A stretch of DNA of 64,000 nt. Origin: Streptomyces sp. NBC_00820 (lineage in GTDB: Bacteria; Actinomycetota; Actinomycetes; Streptomycetales; Streptomycetaceae). Location of the stretch: assembly GCF_036347055.1 (NCBI RefSeq), contig NZ_CP108882.1, positions 4,754,501-4,818,500 of the forward strand. The letters run 5' to 3'. A program made the position numbers and the translations under genes. The notes beneath the pieces were generated by a model. It had not been told where the DNA came from. It saw only the letters and a list, made by a program, of their open reading frames with translations, and searched no databases. Positions 37,753-47,359 of this stretch are shown here, one piece after another (position 1 is the stretch's first letter; each line of letters opens with the position of its first letter).

Positions 37753-37763
37753 GCACGACCGGC

Positions 37764-37811
37764 ACCGGGACCCACCGGGACCGGGACCCACCGGGACCGG
37801 GACCCACCGGG
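37764..37811. repeat. 16-bp tandem repeat downstream of murB
   Basis: ACCGGGACCCACCGGG is repeated three times (37764, 37780, 37796) and continues as a degenerate tail. It begins 11 bp after the murB stop. Confidence 0.85.
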
Positions 37812-37908
37812 ACCGGGACCGGGAACCGGTGCAGGCCGCGCCGTCCGCACGGCGTCGCCGCGGGAATTCCCGTTGCGCGGGGCGGCCGCGGACCCCGACG
37901 CTGATGCC

Positions 37909-38634
37909 ATGAGGCGACCCCCCATGCGGCTGAGGCTGCGCGAGTTCAGGCCCCGCACCGGTCCGCACGCCTACCGGGTCGTCCAGCCGCGGCAGCCACT
38001 GCGCCACACCTCGCTGAGCGCCCCCGAGCCCATCGGCCTGCTGCTGGGCGACCACGACGGACTGAGCCGGCTCGCGGGCCTGTTCTCCTTCGCCGCCTGC
38101 TCACGGCACACGATCGTCCACGTCCCGCTGCGCGACGGCGTCCCGCCCGACGAGGGCTGGGGCGAGCCGGTCGACCTCGTCCTGGCCCACCACACGCTCG
38201 GCCTGCGCGCCTCCCGGTGGCCCGAGCTGCGCCGCCGACTGGGGCCGGGCACACCGCTGACGGTGCGCACCGACGAGGCGCGCACCGCGCGGGACGCCGC
38301 GTCCTGGCGCGAGCGGTGGGAACGCCCGGGCTTCCGGGACGAGCTGCGGCACGTCACGCACGCCCGCACGTTCTTCCTGTTCGGCAGCCGGGACGTGTTC
38401 GCCGAGACCGCCCGCCTGTTCGCCCGGGCCGCGTCCCAGGGGCCGTACCAGCGGGGCGTCACGAAGGGGCGCAGCGCGCTGATGGCGGAGCTGCCGTCCC
38501 TGGTCCAGCCGCCCGGCGGCGGGCACCCCCTCGACGTCCTGGTCTGCTTCAAGGCCTATCCGCCCTACGCCCACTTCAGACGGCCGGGCGTGCCAGCCAG
38601 TCGTCGACGCCCGCCAGCAGACCTGTCTTCGTAG
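37909..38634 (+). CDS. Hypothetical protein, convergent with adenosine deaminase
   Basis: A 241-residue protein if started at the ATG 37909 (ATG at 37924 is also possible). No signal peptide or helices. Contains WPELRRRLGPGTPLTVRTDEARTAR and a C-terminal AYPPYAHF segment. Codon bias is strong, so it is probably real, but no family was recognised. The last 59 bp overlap the end of the adenosine deaminase gene on the other strand, and its Arg/Pro-rich end may come from readthrough into that gene's sequence. Confidence 0.55.
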   Translation: MRRPPMRLRLREFRPRTGPHAYRVVQPRQPLRHTSLSAPEPIGLLLGDHDGLSRLAGLFSFAACSRHTIVHVPLRDGVPPDEGWGEPVDLVLAHHTLGLRASRWPELRRRLGPGTPLTVRTDEARTARDAASWRERWERPGFRDELRHVTHARTFFLFGSRDVFAETARLFARAASQGPYQRGVTKGRSALMAELPSLVQPPGGGHPLDVLVCFKAYPPYAHFRRPGVPASRRRPPADLSS

Positions 38635-39616
38635 CCTGGGGGGCCGCCGAGGCGCGGATCGACTGGCGGGCCAGTTCCGCGAGCTCCGGGTCGCTGAAGG
38701 CGTGGTGCCGGCGGGCGATGTCGTACTGGGCGGCCAGGCGGGAGCCGAAGAGGAGGGGGTCGTCGGCGCCGAGGGCCAGGGGGACACCCGCGTCGAAGAG
38801 GGTGCGCAGGGGGACGTCCTCGGGCTTCTCGTAGACGCCGAGGGCCACGTTCGAGGCCGGGCAGACCTCGCAGGTCACGCCCCGCTCGGCCAGTTCCTTC
38901 AGCATCCGGGGGTCCTCGGCCGCGCGCACGCCGTGACCGATCCGGGTGGCGTGCAGGTCGTCCAGGCAGTCGCGGACCGACGCGGGGCCGGTCAGCTCAC
39001 CGCCGTGCGGGGCCGACAGCAGGCCGCCCTCGCGGGCGATGTGGAAGGCCCGGTCGAAGTCCCGGGCCATGCCCCGCCGCTCGTCGTTGGAGAGCCCGAA
39101 GCCCACCACGCCGCGATCCGCGTACCGCACCGCCAGGCGGGCCAGCGTCCGCGCGTCCAGGGGGTGCTTCATACGGTTGGCGGCCACCAGGACGCGCATG
39201 CCGAGCCCGGTCTCCCTGGACGTCGTCTCCACCGCGTCCAGGATGATCTCCAGGGCCGGGATCAGTCCGCCCAGCCGGGGCGCGTACGACGTCGGGTCCA
39301 CCTGGATCTCCAGCCAGCCCGAGCCGTCCCGCAGGTCCTCCTCGGCGGCCTCCCTGACCAGGCGCTGGATGTCCTCGGGCTCCCGCAGGCAGGAGCGCGC
39401 CGCGTCGTACAGCCGCTGGAAGCGGAACCAGCCCCGCTCGTCGGTGGCCCGGAGCCTGGGTGGCTCGCCACTGGTCAGGGCCTCCGTCAGCGTCTCGGGC
39501 AGGCGTACGCCGTGTTTGTCGGCCAGCTCCAGGACGGTCCCCGGCCGCATCGAGCCGGTGAAGTGCAGGTGCAGATGGGCTTTCGGCAGGTCAGAGAGAT
39601 CACGTACACGCTCCAT
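38576..39616 (-). CDS. add: Adenosine deaminase
   Basis: A 346-residue metallo-hydrolase that converts adenosine to inosine. Zn ligands: HLHLHF near residue 15, catalytic HGGE (about 187-190), GHG motif (about 211-213) and ALGADDPLLFG (about 267-277, ligand Asp-Asp). ATG at 39616 chosen since the family starts with ...DLPKAHLHLH and no signal lies earlier. It converges on the hypothetical gene and overlaps its end. Confidence 0.9.
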   Translation of the reverse strand: MERVRDLSDLPKAHLHLHFTGSMRPGTVLELADKHGVRLPETLTEALTSGEPPRLRATDERGWFRFQRLYDAARSCLREPEDIQRLVREAAEEDLRDGSGWLEIQVDPTSYAPRLGGLIPALEIILDAVETTSRETGLGMRVLVAANRMKHPLDARTLARLAVRYADRGVVGFGLSNDERRGMARDFDRAFHIAREGGLLSAPHGGELTGPASVRDCLDDLHATRIGHGVRAAEDPRMLKELAERGVTCEVCPASNVALGVYEKPEDVPLRTLFDAGVPLALGADDPLLFGSRLAAQYDIARRHHAFSDPELAELARQSIRASAAPQATKTGLLAGVDDWLARPAV

Positions 39617-39691
39617 CCAAGGATCCTGCCGTACGAGGGTGACTTCCGGGTAGCCGTTTCTCCCTTCGTGGTCTTGCTCGCACAAACGAAT

Positions 39692-39725
39692 GAGGGTCAC
39701 CTCCAGAAATCCGGAGGTGACCCTC
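39692..39725 (-). terminator. Terminator of the aminotransferase gene
   Basis: A perfect 13-bp stem (GAGGGTCACCTCC / GGAGGTGACCCTC), loop AGAAATCC, just past the aminotransferase stop on the minus strand and before the adenosine deaminase start. Confidence 0.85.
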
Positions 39726-39739
39726 GGGCCGGGAGGACG

Positions 39740-40966
39740 TCAGTCCCGCGCCTCCGCCAGCAGCTTCTGCATCCGGCTCACGCCCTCGGCGAGGTCCTCG
39801 TCACCGAGCGCGTACGACAGCCGCAGGTAGCCCGGCGTGCCGAAGGCCTCGCCCGGTACGACCGCGACCTCGGCCTCCTCCAGGATCAGCGCGGCCAGCT
39901 CCACGGTGTTCTTCGGGCGCTTGCCGCGGATCTCCTTGCCGAGCAGGCCCTTGACCGACGGGTAGGCGTAGAAGGCGCCCTCGGGCTCCGGGCAGAGCAC
40001 GCCGTCGATGTCGTTCAGCATCCGCACGATCGTCTTGCGGCGCCGATCGAAGGCCTCGCGCATCTCCGCGACGGCGTCGAGGTCGCCGGAGACGGCGGCC
40101 AGGGCGGCCACCTGGGCCACGTTGGAGACGTTGGAGGTGGCGTGCGACTGGAGGTTGGTCGCCGCCTTGATCACGTCCTTCGGGCCGATGACCCAGCCCA
40201 CGCGCCAGCCGGTCATGGCGTACGTCTTCGCCACACCGTTGACCACGATGCACTTGTCGCGCAGCTCGGGCAGGATCGCCGGCAGCGAGGTGAAGGAGGC
40301 GTCGCCGTAGACGAGGTGCTCGTAGATCTCGTCGGTCAGCACCCACAGGCCGTGCTCGACGGCCCAGCGGCCGATCGCCTCGGCCTCGGCCTCGCTGTAG
40401 ACCGCGCCGGTGGGGTTGGACGGCGAGACGAAGAGCACGACCTTCGTCCGCTCCGTGCGCGCCGCCTCCAGCTGCTCGACCGAGACGCGGTAGCCGGTCG
40501 TCTCGTCGGCCACGACCTCCACCGGGACGCCGCCGGCCAGGCGGATCGACTCGGGGTAGGTCGTCCAGTACGGCGCCGGGACGATGACCTCGTCGCCCGG
40601 GTCGAGGATCGCGGCGAACGCCTCGTAGATGGCCTGCTTGCCGCCGTTGGTCACCAGGATCTGGGAGGCGTCGACCTCGTAGCCCGAGTCGCGCAGCGTC
40701 TTCGCGGCGATCGCGGTCTTCAGCTCGGGCAGGCCGCCGGCCGGTGTGTAGCGGTGGTACTTGGGGTTCTTGCAGGCCTCGATCGCGGCTTCGACGATGT
40801 AGTCCGGGGTCGGGAAGTCGGGTTCACCGGCGCCGAAGCCGATCACCGGACGTCCGGCGGCCTTGAGGGCCTTGGCCTTGGCGTCCACGGCGAGGGTGGC
40901 GGACTCGGAGATCGCGCCGACTCGGGCGGAGACCCGGCGCTCGGTGGGAGGGGTTGCAGGGCTCAT
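39740..40966 (-). CDS. aspC: Pyridoxal-phosphate aspartate aminotransferase
   Basis: A 408-residue class I/II aminotransferase. The PLP Lys is in [16 protein letters not shown] (about residue 245), with the substrate Arg in the C-terminal YLRLSYALG segment, and the N-terminal [15 protein letters not shown] (about 42-56) and PYWTTYPE. Matches the bacterial aspartate/prephenate-type group. The ATG at 40966 is preferred; 40975 is possible. No ribosome site of high quality. Confidence 0.92.
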   Translation of the reverse strand: MSPATPPTERRVSARVGAISESATLAVDAKAKALKAAGRPVIGFGAGEPDFPTPDYIVEAAIEACKNPKYHRYTPAGGLPELKTAIAAKTLRDSGYEVDASQILVTNGGKQAIYEAFAAILDPGDEVIVPAPYWTTYPESIRLAGGVPVEVVADETTGYRVSVEQLEAARTERTKVVLFVSPSNPTGAVYSEAEAEAIGRWAVEHGLWVLTDEIYEHLVYGDASFTSLPAILPELRDKCIVVNGVAKTYAMTGWRVGWVIGPKDVIKAATNLQSHATSNVSNVAQVAALAAVSGDLDAVAEMREAFDRRRKTIVRMLNDIDGVLCPEPEGAFYAYPSVKGLLGKEIRGKRPKNTVELAALILEEAEVAVVPGEAFGTPGYLRLSYALGDEDLAEGVSRMQKLLAEARD

Positions 40967-41226
40967 GGGACTCATCGTTCCAGAACGGAAATGCCCTCGG
41001 CACACGGGTTTCACGGACTGAACAGCATGGGGTCGATGCGTGAACAGGAGTCCGAATCCGGCCCGCGGCCAGGACGATCTTCGGTCGGGCCCCCGCGGGC
41101 AGCCATTTTCTGTTCGACGCCGGGCCCCGGAACACGTACACTCTCACCTCGTTGGCCTTCAGCAGCCGCACACAACCGGTGCACACCGAGCACTCGGTCG
41201 GATGCGGTACGTTGGGGGACAGACAA

Positions 41227-41299
41227 AGGGTCGTAGCTCAATTGGTAGAGCACCGGTCTCCAAAACCGGCGGTTGGGGGTTCAAGTCCCTCCGGCCCTG
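41227..41299 (+). tRNA. tRNA-Trp (CCA)
   Basis: A 73-nt tRNA. Acceptor AGGGTCG pairs with CGGCCCT (41292-41298), discriminator G. Anticodon loop CTCCAAA. T-arm GGGGGTTCAAGTCCCTC. A -10-like TACGTT (about 41210) precedes it. tRNA-Trp next to secE is a common actinobacterial order. Confidence 0.96.
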
Positions 41300-41404
41300 C
41301 TACACACACCGCCAGGATGTGTGCCCATGTACGTACAGCAATGCACCGCCGTGCGGCTCAAACCGGGCGCGGCACGGCCACGACCCGGGATCAGGTGAGG
41401 ACGC

Positions 41405-41692
41405 ATGACGGACGCCGTGGGCTCCATCGACACGCCTGATGCTCAGGACGAGCTGCACGAGTCCGAGAAGAAGGCCCGCAAGGGCGGCAAGCGCGCCAAG
41501 AAGGGCCCGCTGAAGCGTCTCGCCATCTTCTACCGCCAGATCATCGCGGAACTCCGCAAGGTCGTCTGGCCGACGCGTAACCAGCTGACGTCGTACACCA
41601 CCGTGGTGATCTTCTTCGTCGCCATCATGATCGCGCTGGTGACCGTGATTGACTATGGGCTCAACCACGCGGCCAAGTACGTTTTCGGCTGA
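41405..41692 (+). CDS. secE: Preprotein translocase subunit SecE
   Basis: A 95-residue single-helix SecE. Lys-rich cytosolic domain [11 protein letters not shown], the conserved amphipathic region [18 protein letters not shown], then one membrane helix ([19 protein letters not shown]). It supports SecYEG protein export. Transcribed together with nusG across a hairpin at 41705. Confidence 0.95.
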   Translation: MTDAVGSIDTPDAQDELHESEKKARKGGKRAKKGPLKRLAIFYRQIIAELRKVVWPTRNQLTSYTTVVIFFVAIMIALVTVIDYGLNHAAKYVFG

Positions 41693-41704
41693 GCCAAGAG
41701 CGAA

Positions 41705-41726
41705 GGGCGCCGTGGTACCGGCGCCC
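41705..41726 (+). terminator. Attenuator-like hairpin between secE and nusG
   Basis: An 8-bp stem (GGGCGCCG / CGGCGCCC) with a TGGTAC loop and a CTTTTC tail, 12 bp past secE. It may cut transcription partly before nusG. Confidence 0.6.
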
Positions 41727-41772
41727 CTTTTCGCGTGTTCCACCCCCATGTATCCAGGAAGAAGCAGCCATC

Positions 41773-42639
41773 GTGTCTGACCCGAACCTGAACGACGCCA
41801 CCGAGCCTCGCGAGAATGCCGCCGAGACGGTGGGCGACGAGCTCGACATCGTCGAGGGCGCGGACGAGCAGGACGAGTTCGAGGCTGCCGAGGCCGAGGC
41901 GGGCGAGCCCGCCGAAGAGGCCGCGCTGCACGTCGAGGACGAAGACGAGGCCGACGAGGCTGACGACGACGAGACCGACGAGACCCTCGTCGAGGACGTC
42001 GTGGAAGAGCCGGCCGCGCCCGTCGACCCGATCGCGGCCCTGCGCGAGGAACTGCGCACCCTCCCCGGCGAGTGGTACGTCATCCACACCTACGCCGGTT
42101 ACGAGAACCGCGTGAAGACCAACCTGGAGCAGCGCGCCGTCTCGCTGAACGTCGAGGACTACATCTTCCAGGCCGAGGTGCCGCAGGAAGAGGTCGTCCA
42201 GATCAAGAGCGGCGAGCGCAAGACGATCAAGCAGAACAAGCTGCCTGGTTACGTCCTCGTCCGCATGGACCTGACCAACGAGTCCTGGGGTGTCGTCCGT
42301 AACACCCCCGGCGTCACCGGCTTCGTCGGCAACGCCTACGACCCGTACCCGCTGACCCTGGACGAGATCGTCAAGATGCTCGCCCCGGAGGCCGAGGAGA
42401 AGGCCGCCCGCGAGGCCGCCGAGGCCGAGGGCCGCCCCGCCCCGCAGCGCAAGGTCGAGGTCCAGGTGCTGGACTTCGAGGTCGGCGACTCGGTCACCGT
42501 CACCGACGGCCCGTTCGCCACGCTCCAGGCGACCATCAACGAGATCAACCCCGACTCGAAGAAGGTCAAGGGCCTCGTGGAGATCTTCGGCCGCGAGACC
42601 CCGGTCGAGCTGAGCTTCGACCAGATCCAGAAGAACTAA
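41773..42639 (+). CDS. nusG: Transcription termination/antitermination factor NusG
   Basis: A 288-residue NusG. The first ~95 residues are acidic and low complexity (Glu/Asp/Ala), as in other actinobacteria; the E. coli protein is 181. The NGN domain is present ([18 protein letters not shown]), and the C-terminal KOW domain is complete ([19 protein letters not shown]). It binds RNA polymerase and Rho or ribosomes. GTG at 41773. Confidence 0.95.
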   Translation: MSDPNLNDATEPRENAAETVGDELDIVEGADEQDEFEAAEAEAGEPAEEAALHVEDEDEADEADDDETDETLVEDVVEEPAAPVDPIAALREELRTLPGEWYVIHTYAGYENRVKTNLEQRAVSLNVEDYIFQAEVPQEEVVQIKSGERKTIKQNKLPGYVLVRMDLTNESWGVVRNTPGVTGFVGNAYDPYPLTLDEIVKMLAPEAEEKAAREAAEAEGRPAPQRKVEVQVLDFEVGDSVTVTDGPFATLQATINEINPDSKKVKGLVEIFGRETPVELSFDQIQKN

Positions 42640-42699
42640 GTTCTTCCGGGAACCCGGTCCTCACGGAACCGGTTCCCTCTGGAGACACCGCTTCCGAAC

Positions 42700-42744
42700 C
42701 AGGTCAGGCCGGCTGCCACAGCCCGTCTGACCTGCTCGGTTTTT
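42700..42744 (+). terminator. Terminator of secE-nusG
   Basis: An 8-bp stem (CAGGTCAG / CTGACCTG) with a large inner loop that itself folds, followed by CTCGGTTTTT. About 60 bp after the nusG stop. Confidence 0.7.
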
Positions 42745-42770
42745 GGCCGCGCATCTATACCCGTTATCGT
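42743..42770 (+). promoter_or_regulatory. Candidate promoter of rplKA
   Basis: TTGGCC (42743-42748), 16 bp, TATCGT (42765-42770), about 70 bp before rplK. Confidence 0.4.
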
Positions 42771-42841
42771 TGTGCGGTATGCCTGTGTCCGGGTGGTCCC
42801 CGGATGCGGGCAGGACCCGAATCGAAAGGACCCGGAGAGCT

Positions 42842-43276
42842 ATGCCTCCCAAGAAGAAGAAGGTCACGGGGCTTATCAAGCTCCAGATCAACGCCGGTGC
42901 GGCGAACCCGGCCCCGCCGGTCGGCCCCGCGCTCGGTCAGCACGGCGTCAACATCATGGAGTTCTGCAAGGCCTACAACGCCGCGACCGAGTCGCAGCGT
43001 GGCTGGGTGATCCCGGTGGAGATCACGGTCTACGAAGACCGCTCCTTCACCTTCGTCACCAAGACTCCGCCGGCCGCGAAGATGATCCTCAAGGCCGCTG
43101 GTGTCGAGAAGGGCTCTGGCGAGCCGCACAAGACCAAGGTCGCCAAGATCACCGAGGCGCAGGTCCGCGAGATCGCCACGACCAAGATGCCCGACCTGAA
43201 CGCCAACGACCTGGACGCCGCGTCGAAGATCATCGCCGGCACCGCCCGTTCCATGGGCATCACGGTCGAGGGCTGA
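42842..43276 (+). CDS. rplK: Ribosomal protein uL11
   Basis: A 144-residue L11: the N-terminal domain has the proline-rich [19 protein letters not shown] (the thiopeptide antibiotic site) and the C-terminal rRNA-binding domain KAKTP-type [14 protein letters not shown]. It forms the GTPase-associated centre. ATG at 42842; CGGAGAGCT upstream. Cotranscribed with rplA. Confidence 0.97.
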
Positions 43277-43372
43277 TCACCCACCTCGTAGTCATGCGGC
43301 CGTAGCCGGTCGCACGTGGCAGGGCCCGCTCGGCCCGTACCACGACTCCTTTCAGAACACACAGGAGCAGTT

Positions 43373-44098
43373 GTGAGCAAGCGCAGCAAGGCTCTCCGCG
43401 CTGCGGACGCCAAGATCGACCGGGAGAAGCTGTACGCCCCGCTCGAGGCCGTCCGTCTCGCCAAGGAGACCTCCACGTCCAAGTTCGACGGCACCGTCGA
43501 GGTCGCCTTCCGTCTGGGTGTCGACCCGCGCAAGGCCGACCAGATGGTCCGTGGCACCGTGAACCTCCCGCACGGCACCGGCAAGACCGCCCGGGTCCTG
43601 GTCTTCGCGACCGGTGACCGTGCTGAGGCCGCGCTCGCCGCGGGCGCCGACATCGTCGGCTCCGACGAGCTCATCGACGAGGTCGCGAAGGGCCGTCTGG
43701 ACTTCGACGCCGTCGTCGCCACCCCGGACCTCATGGGCAAGGTCGGCCGCCTCGGCCGCGTCCTCGGCCCGCGTGGTCTGATGCCGAACCCGAAGACCGG
43801 CACCGTGACCCCGGACGTGGTCAAGGCCGTGACCGAGATCAAGGGCGGCAAGATCGAGTTCCGCGTCGACAAGCACTCGAACCTGCACTTCATCATCGGC
43901 AAGACGTCGTTCGACGACACCCAGCTGGTGGAGAACTACGGTGCGGCCCTGGAGGAGATCCTCCGTCTGAAGCCGTCCGCCGCCAAGGGTCGCTACATCA
44001 AGAAGGCCGCCATCAGCACCACGATGGGCCCCGGCATTCCGCTCGACTCGAACCGCACCCGCAACCTCCTCGTCGAGGAGGACCCGGCCGCCGTCTGA
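43373..44098 (+). CDS. rplA: Ribosomal protein uL1
   Basis: A 241-residue L1 with the signature [18 protein letters not shown] and [15 protein letters not shown]1 lines the E-site stalk and in many bacteria represses its own operon by binding the mRNA leader. GTG at 43373 with AGGAGCAGTT upstream. A strong terminator with T-run lies 46 bp past the stop. Confidence 0.97.
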   Translation: MSKRSKALRAADAKIDREKLYAPLEAVRLAKETSTSKFDGTVEVAFRLGVDPRKADQMVRGTVNLPHGTGKTARVLVFATGDRAEAALAAGADIVGSDELIDEVAKGRLDFDAVVATPDLMGKVGRLGRVLGPRGLMPNPKTGTVTPDVVKAVTEIKGGKIEFRVDKHSNLHFIIGKTSFDDTQLVENYGAALEEILRLKPSAAKGRYIKKAAISTTMGPGIPLDSNRTRNLLVEEDPAAV

Positions 44099-44143
44099 GC
44101 CCTCCAGCTCACTGGTAGCCGCGTCTGGGACGCGTAAGTGACA

Positions 44144-44187
44144 GGACGGACCCCGCAACCGTTGAGGTGCGGGGTCCGTCCTTTCTT
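44144..44187 (+). terminator. Rho-independent terminator of rplKA
   Basis: A perfect 15-bp stem (AGGACGGACCCCGCA / TGCGGGGTCCGTCCT) followed by TTCTTTG. Confidence 0.95.
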
Positions 44188-44263
44188 TGTACGAGCTTTC
44201 TTACGACTGTCAGTGGCCTGAGCTACGGTGCAGGCACAGGACGCTCAACAGGGGTGGGACCAC

Positions 44264-45190
44264 ATGAAGAGCACGACCGTTCGCCGGCTGACCCTCTCTA
44301 CGGCCCTGGTGGCCGCGCTGGCCGGGGTGGCCGCCTGTGGCACCCCGGACACCGGCAAGGGCGACAAGGCGGCCGGCAAGAGCGCGATACACATGAGCCC
44401 CGTCGCCGCCCTGCGCTCCGTGGAGAAGTCCACGGACAAGGCGGAGTCGGCCCGGGTCCGTTCCACCATGACCATGGGCACCCTCGCGACGATGTCGGCC
44501 GACGGCGTCATGTCCTGGGGCGACGGCCTCAAGGGCGACCTCACCATCAACTACACCGGCGGCAAGCTGGGCGAGGCGATGCGCAAGGCCGGCACGTCGT
44601 CCATGGAGGCCCGGTACCTGCCGGACGCCTACTACGCCAAGATGAGCGACGCCTTCGCGAAGCAGTCCGGCGGCAAGCACTGGGTCCGGTACGCGTACGC
44701 CGACCTCGCCAAGCTCACCGGCGGCTCGGGTGCCTACGTGCAGGACCAGGCCCGGAACAACACGCCGAACCAGTCGGTGAAGATGCTGCTGGCCTCCGGC
44801 GACGTGAAGAAGGTCGGCGAGGAGAAGGTCTCCGGCGCCACCGCCACGCACTACTCGGGCACGGTCGACGTCGCCGACCTCGTCGGCAAGAACAGCTCCC
44901 TCGGCGCGGACCAGCTGGCCGATCTGAAGAAGCAGCTCGACAAGGCGGGCATCACCACGGAGACCGTCGACATCTGGATCGACGGCCGGGACCTGCTGGT
45001 CAAGAAGACCGAGACGGCGGACACGGCGAACGGCCGCCTGGTCACCACCGCCACCTACAGCGACTACGGCGTCAAGGCCGACGCCGAGGTGCCCCCGGCC
45101 GGCGACACCAAGGACTTCAAGGACCTGCTGCGCTCCAGCGGCCTGCCGGGCGGCGGCAAGACGTCGAGCGGGGCCTCGGCCGCCTCCTGA
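44264..45190 (+). CDS. LppX/LolA-like lipoprotein
   Basis: A 308-residue lipoprotein: the signal peptide ends with the lipobox LAGVAAC-G, and the mature part from Cys is a single hydrophilic domain (VEKSTDKAESARVRSTMTMG at its start) similar in style to LppX/LprG-like and LolA-like folds. So the Cys is lipidated and the protein is anchored outside the membrane. It is a distant paralog in style of the protein at 3584-4828. It lies between rplA and rplJ and has its own start; ATG at 44264 follows GGGGTGGGACC. Confidence 0.8.
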   Translation: MKSTTVRRLTLSTALVAALAGVAACGTPDTGKGDKAAGKSAIHMSPVAALRSVEKSTDKAESARVRSTMTMGTLATMSADGVMSWGDGLKGDLTINYTGGKLGEAMRKAGTSSMEARYLPDAYYAKMSDAFAKQSGGKHWVRYAYADLAKLTGGSGAYVQDQARNNTPNQSVKMLLASGDVKKVGEEKVSGATATHYSGTVDVADLVGKNSSLGADQLADLKKQLDKAGITTETVDIWIDGRDLLVKKTETADTANGRLVTTATYSDYGVKADAEVPPAGDTKDFKDLLRSSGLPGGGKTSSGASAAS

Positions 45191-45328
45191 GCCGGCCGCG
45201 CGGGGCCTCCCGGGATTCCTCGGCCTTTCCGGGCTCCGCAGGCTCCGAGGCCTCCGCAGGCTCAGCCGCCTCCGGGGCTCTGTGGCAGGGCCTTCCCGGC
45301 CCGGGCCGGCGCGACTCCTGGACCGTTT

Positions 45329-45360
45329 GGCCCCGGGGGCTTCCACAAGCCCCCGGGGCC
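45329..45360 (+). terminator. Terminator after the lipoprotein gene
   Basis: A perfect 14-bp stem (GGCCCCGGGGGCTT / AAGCCCCCGGGGCC), loop CCAC, followed by ACGGTTTTC. Confidence 0.85.
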
Positions 45361-45480
45361 ACGGTTTTCCCGCCCTCCGGGTCAGGGCTTTCCCGCCCTC
45401 GATTCAGGGCTTTCGCGGCCCGGGGGAAGGGGTTTTCACGGCCCGGGGGAGGGCCGGCCGGCGACCGCTTACGACCCGAT

Positions 45481-45510
45481 TTGCTCGATGGCGCCCCGGT
45501 CCCGTACTCT
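45481..45510 (+). promoter_or_regulatory. Promoter of rplJL
   Basis: TTGCTC (45481-45486), 18 bp, TACTCT (45505-45510). The start would be near 45517, giving a 240-nt leader before rplJ. Confidence 0.6.
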
Positions 45511-45664
45511 CCTCGAGAAGCCAAAGACCGCTGGTCGTTGCCGCGCCTTCATCTGAGGGTGTGGTGGCCGAAGGATCCGCTGAAAAGTGGGACGACCCGC
45601 GTAGGTGACATAGGAAGAGCTCCTGGGGCATATGCGCTCACGCATGTGCGGCCCGGTCGAGTGA

Positions 45665-45699
45665 GCCCCGTGCGCCTGCGCCCGGGGCGTTTTGTTTTT
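45665..45699 (+). promoter_or_regulatory. Leader attenuator in front of rplJ
   Basis: The rplJ leader ends with a GCCCCG/CGGGGC stem (45665-45670 with 45683-45688) followed by GTTTTGTTTTT (45689-45699), a form of Rho-independent terminator only 58 bp before the rplJ start. Together with the long upstream leader, this fits autoregulation by the L10-L7/L12 complex, known for rplJ in other bacteria; the binding site itself was not identified. Confidence 0.6.
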
Positions 45700-45757
45700 C
45701 GCAGTTCTCCTTCGGGGTCCGCGCGGTCAGAATCACCCGGAAGGAGGCCGAGGCTCT

Positions 45758-46288
45758 ATGGCGAGGCCCGACAAGGCTGCCGCAGTGGCCGAGTTGACGG
45801 AGCAGTTCCGCAACTCCAACGCTGCCGTGCTGACCGAGTACCGCGGTCTCACCGTGGCGCAGATCAAGACCCTGCGCCGGTCGCTCGGTGAGAACGCCAA
45901 GTACGCCGTGGTGAAGAACACGCTGACCAAGATTGCGGCCAACGAGGCCGGGATCACGACGCTGGACGACCTGTTCAACGGTCCGACGGCTGTCGCCTTC
46001 GTCACCGGTGACCCGGTCACGTCGGCGAAGGGTCTCCGTGACTTCGCCAAGGACAACCCGAATCTCGTCATCAAGGGCGGTGTCCTTGATGGCAAGGCGA
46101 TGACCGCCGACGAGATCAAGAAGCTCGCGGACCTCGAGTCCCGCGAGGTTCTGCTCAGCAAGCTGGCCGGTGCCTTCAAGGGGAAGCAGTCTCAGGCTGC
46201 CTCCGTCTTCCAGGCGCTGCCGTCGAAGCTCGTCCGCACCGTGGACGCTCTTCGCGCCAAGCAGGCCGAGCAGGGCGGTGCCGAGTAA
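45758..46288 (+). CDS. rplJ: Ribosomal protein uL10
   Basis: A 176-residue L10. N-terminal rRNA-binding domain with [20 protein letters not shown] and [14 protein letters not shown]-terminal helix that holds L7/L12 dimers. It forms the stalk base. ATG at 45758 after AGGAGGCCGAGGCT. It precedes rplL and is controlled by the long leader upstream. Confidence 0.97.
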   Translation: MARPDKAAAVAELTEQFRNSNAAVLTEYRGLTVAQIKTLRRSLGENAKYAVVKNTLTKIAANEAGITTLDDLFNGPTAVAFVTGDPVTSAKGLRDFAKDNPNLVIKGGVLDGKAMTADEIKKLADLESREVLLSKLAGAFKGKQSQAASVFQALPSKLVRTVDALRAKQAEQGGAE

Positions 46289-46404
46289 TTCGGCTCGCTT
46301 TCTGATCCTCGCCGCCTGATGCGGTGAGGGTCGCAGCGGGCCGAAGTACGCCCGCCACACCCAGTACATCCGGCACCCGCCGATTGAGTGGAAGGACCGC
46401 CATC

Positions 46405-46791
46405 ATGGCGAAGCTCACCCAGGACGAGCTGCTTGCCCAGTTCGAGGAGATGACCCTCATCGAGCTCTCTGAGTTCGTGAAGGCCTTCGAGGAGAAGTTC
46501 GACGTCACCGCCGCCGCCGCCGCGCCGGTCATGATCGCCGGTGCCGCCGGTGGCGCTGCCGCCGAGGCCGCTGAGGAGCAGGACGAGTTCGACGTCATCC
46601 TCACGGGCGCCGGCGAGAAGAAGATCCAGGTCATCAAGGTCGTGCGCGAGCTGACCTCCCTGGGCCTGAAGGAGGCCAAGGACCTCGTCGACGGCACCCC
46701 GAAGCCGGTCCTCGAGAAGGTCACCAAGGAGGCCGCCGAGAAGGCTGCCGAGTCCCTCAAGGCCGCCGGTGCGGCTGTCGAGGTCAAGTAA
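46405..46791 (+). CDS. rplL: Ribosomal protein bL12 (L7/L12)
   Basis: A 128-residue stalk protein. N-terminal dimerisation domain ([21 protein letters not shown]), a flexible Ala/Gly hinge (~residues 35-55), then the C-terminal domain that binds translation factors with [26 protein letters not shown]. Terminator follows at 46861. Confidence 0.97.
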   Translation: MAKLTQDELLAQFEEMTLIELSEFVKAFEEKFDVTAAAAAPVMIAGAAGGAAAEAAEEQDEFDVILTGAGEKKIQVIKVVRELTSLGLKEAKDLVDGTPKPVLEKVTKEAAEKAAESLKAAGAAVEVK

Positions 46792-46860
46792 GGCCTCTCG
46801 GGTTCCCCGAACCCGAACGCGTACTGATTACGGCCCCGTAGGGCTGTAACGCGAACGCAC

Positions 46861-46896
46861 CGAAGAGCGATCATCCATCCGGGTGGTCGCTCTTCG
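46861..46896 (+). terminator. Terminator of rplJL
   Basis: Stem CGAAGAGCGA / TCGCTCTTCG with extra weak pairs inside, 70 bp past rplL. The rpoBC genes therefore probably also have their own promoter. Confidence 0.75.
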
Positions 46897-47196
46897 GCGT
46901 ATCCGAGGGGCGGACCGCGGTTGCCTTGCACTCGTCGCGGCGAGGGGTATGGTGATCTTCGTCGTGTCTCCGGAGGGCCCAGTTCCGGCATGGGGGCCTT
47001 GACGAACCGCACGCAGCGCGCAATTCTCAGGACGCGTCGTCACAAGGATCCGTATCCGAGGCATGGATCGGCGACGAAGAGGGCAGTATCACCGTGCGTT
47101 GAGGGCAGGAATGCCGAGGGCGTTGACGAGGGCGGCGAGAAAAACGAGGGTCTCGCAAAACCCGCACTGGACATCAGTGTGCCAAGTGGCTACACT
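46897..47196 (+). promoter_or_regulatory. Promoter region of rpoBC
   Basis: 300 bp without a gene. Best promoter: TGGACA (47168-47173), 17 bp, TACACT (47191-47196), which gives a leader of ~155 nt. A second candidate is TTGCAC (46926-46931), 16 bp, TATGGT (46948-46953). Confidence 0.55.
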
Positions 47197-47359
47197 GACC
47201 CTTTGCGCTGCCTGTTAGCTGTCCCCTGCCCGTCACCAGGGGTCTGCCCTCACTCCAGCATCGATGACCAAATCCCATCTGACCTGGGGTTTCCGTCTCT
47301 GTGCAGAGGGAGGGACCGGTACGCGCGTAGTGAGTCCGAGCCCTCGGAAGGACCCCCTC

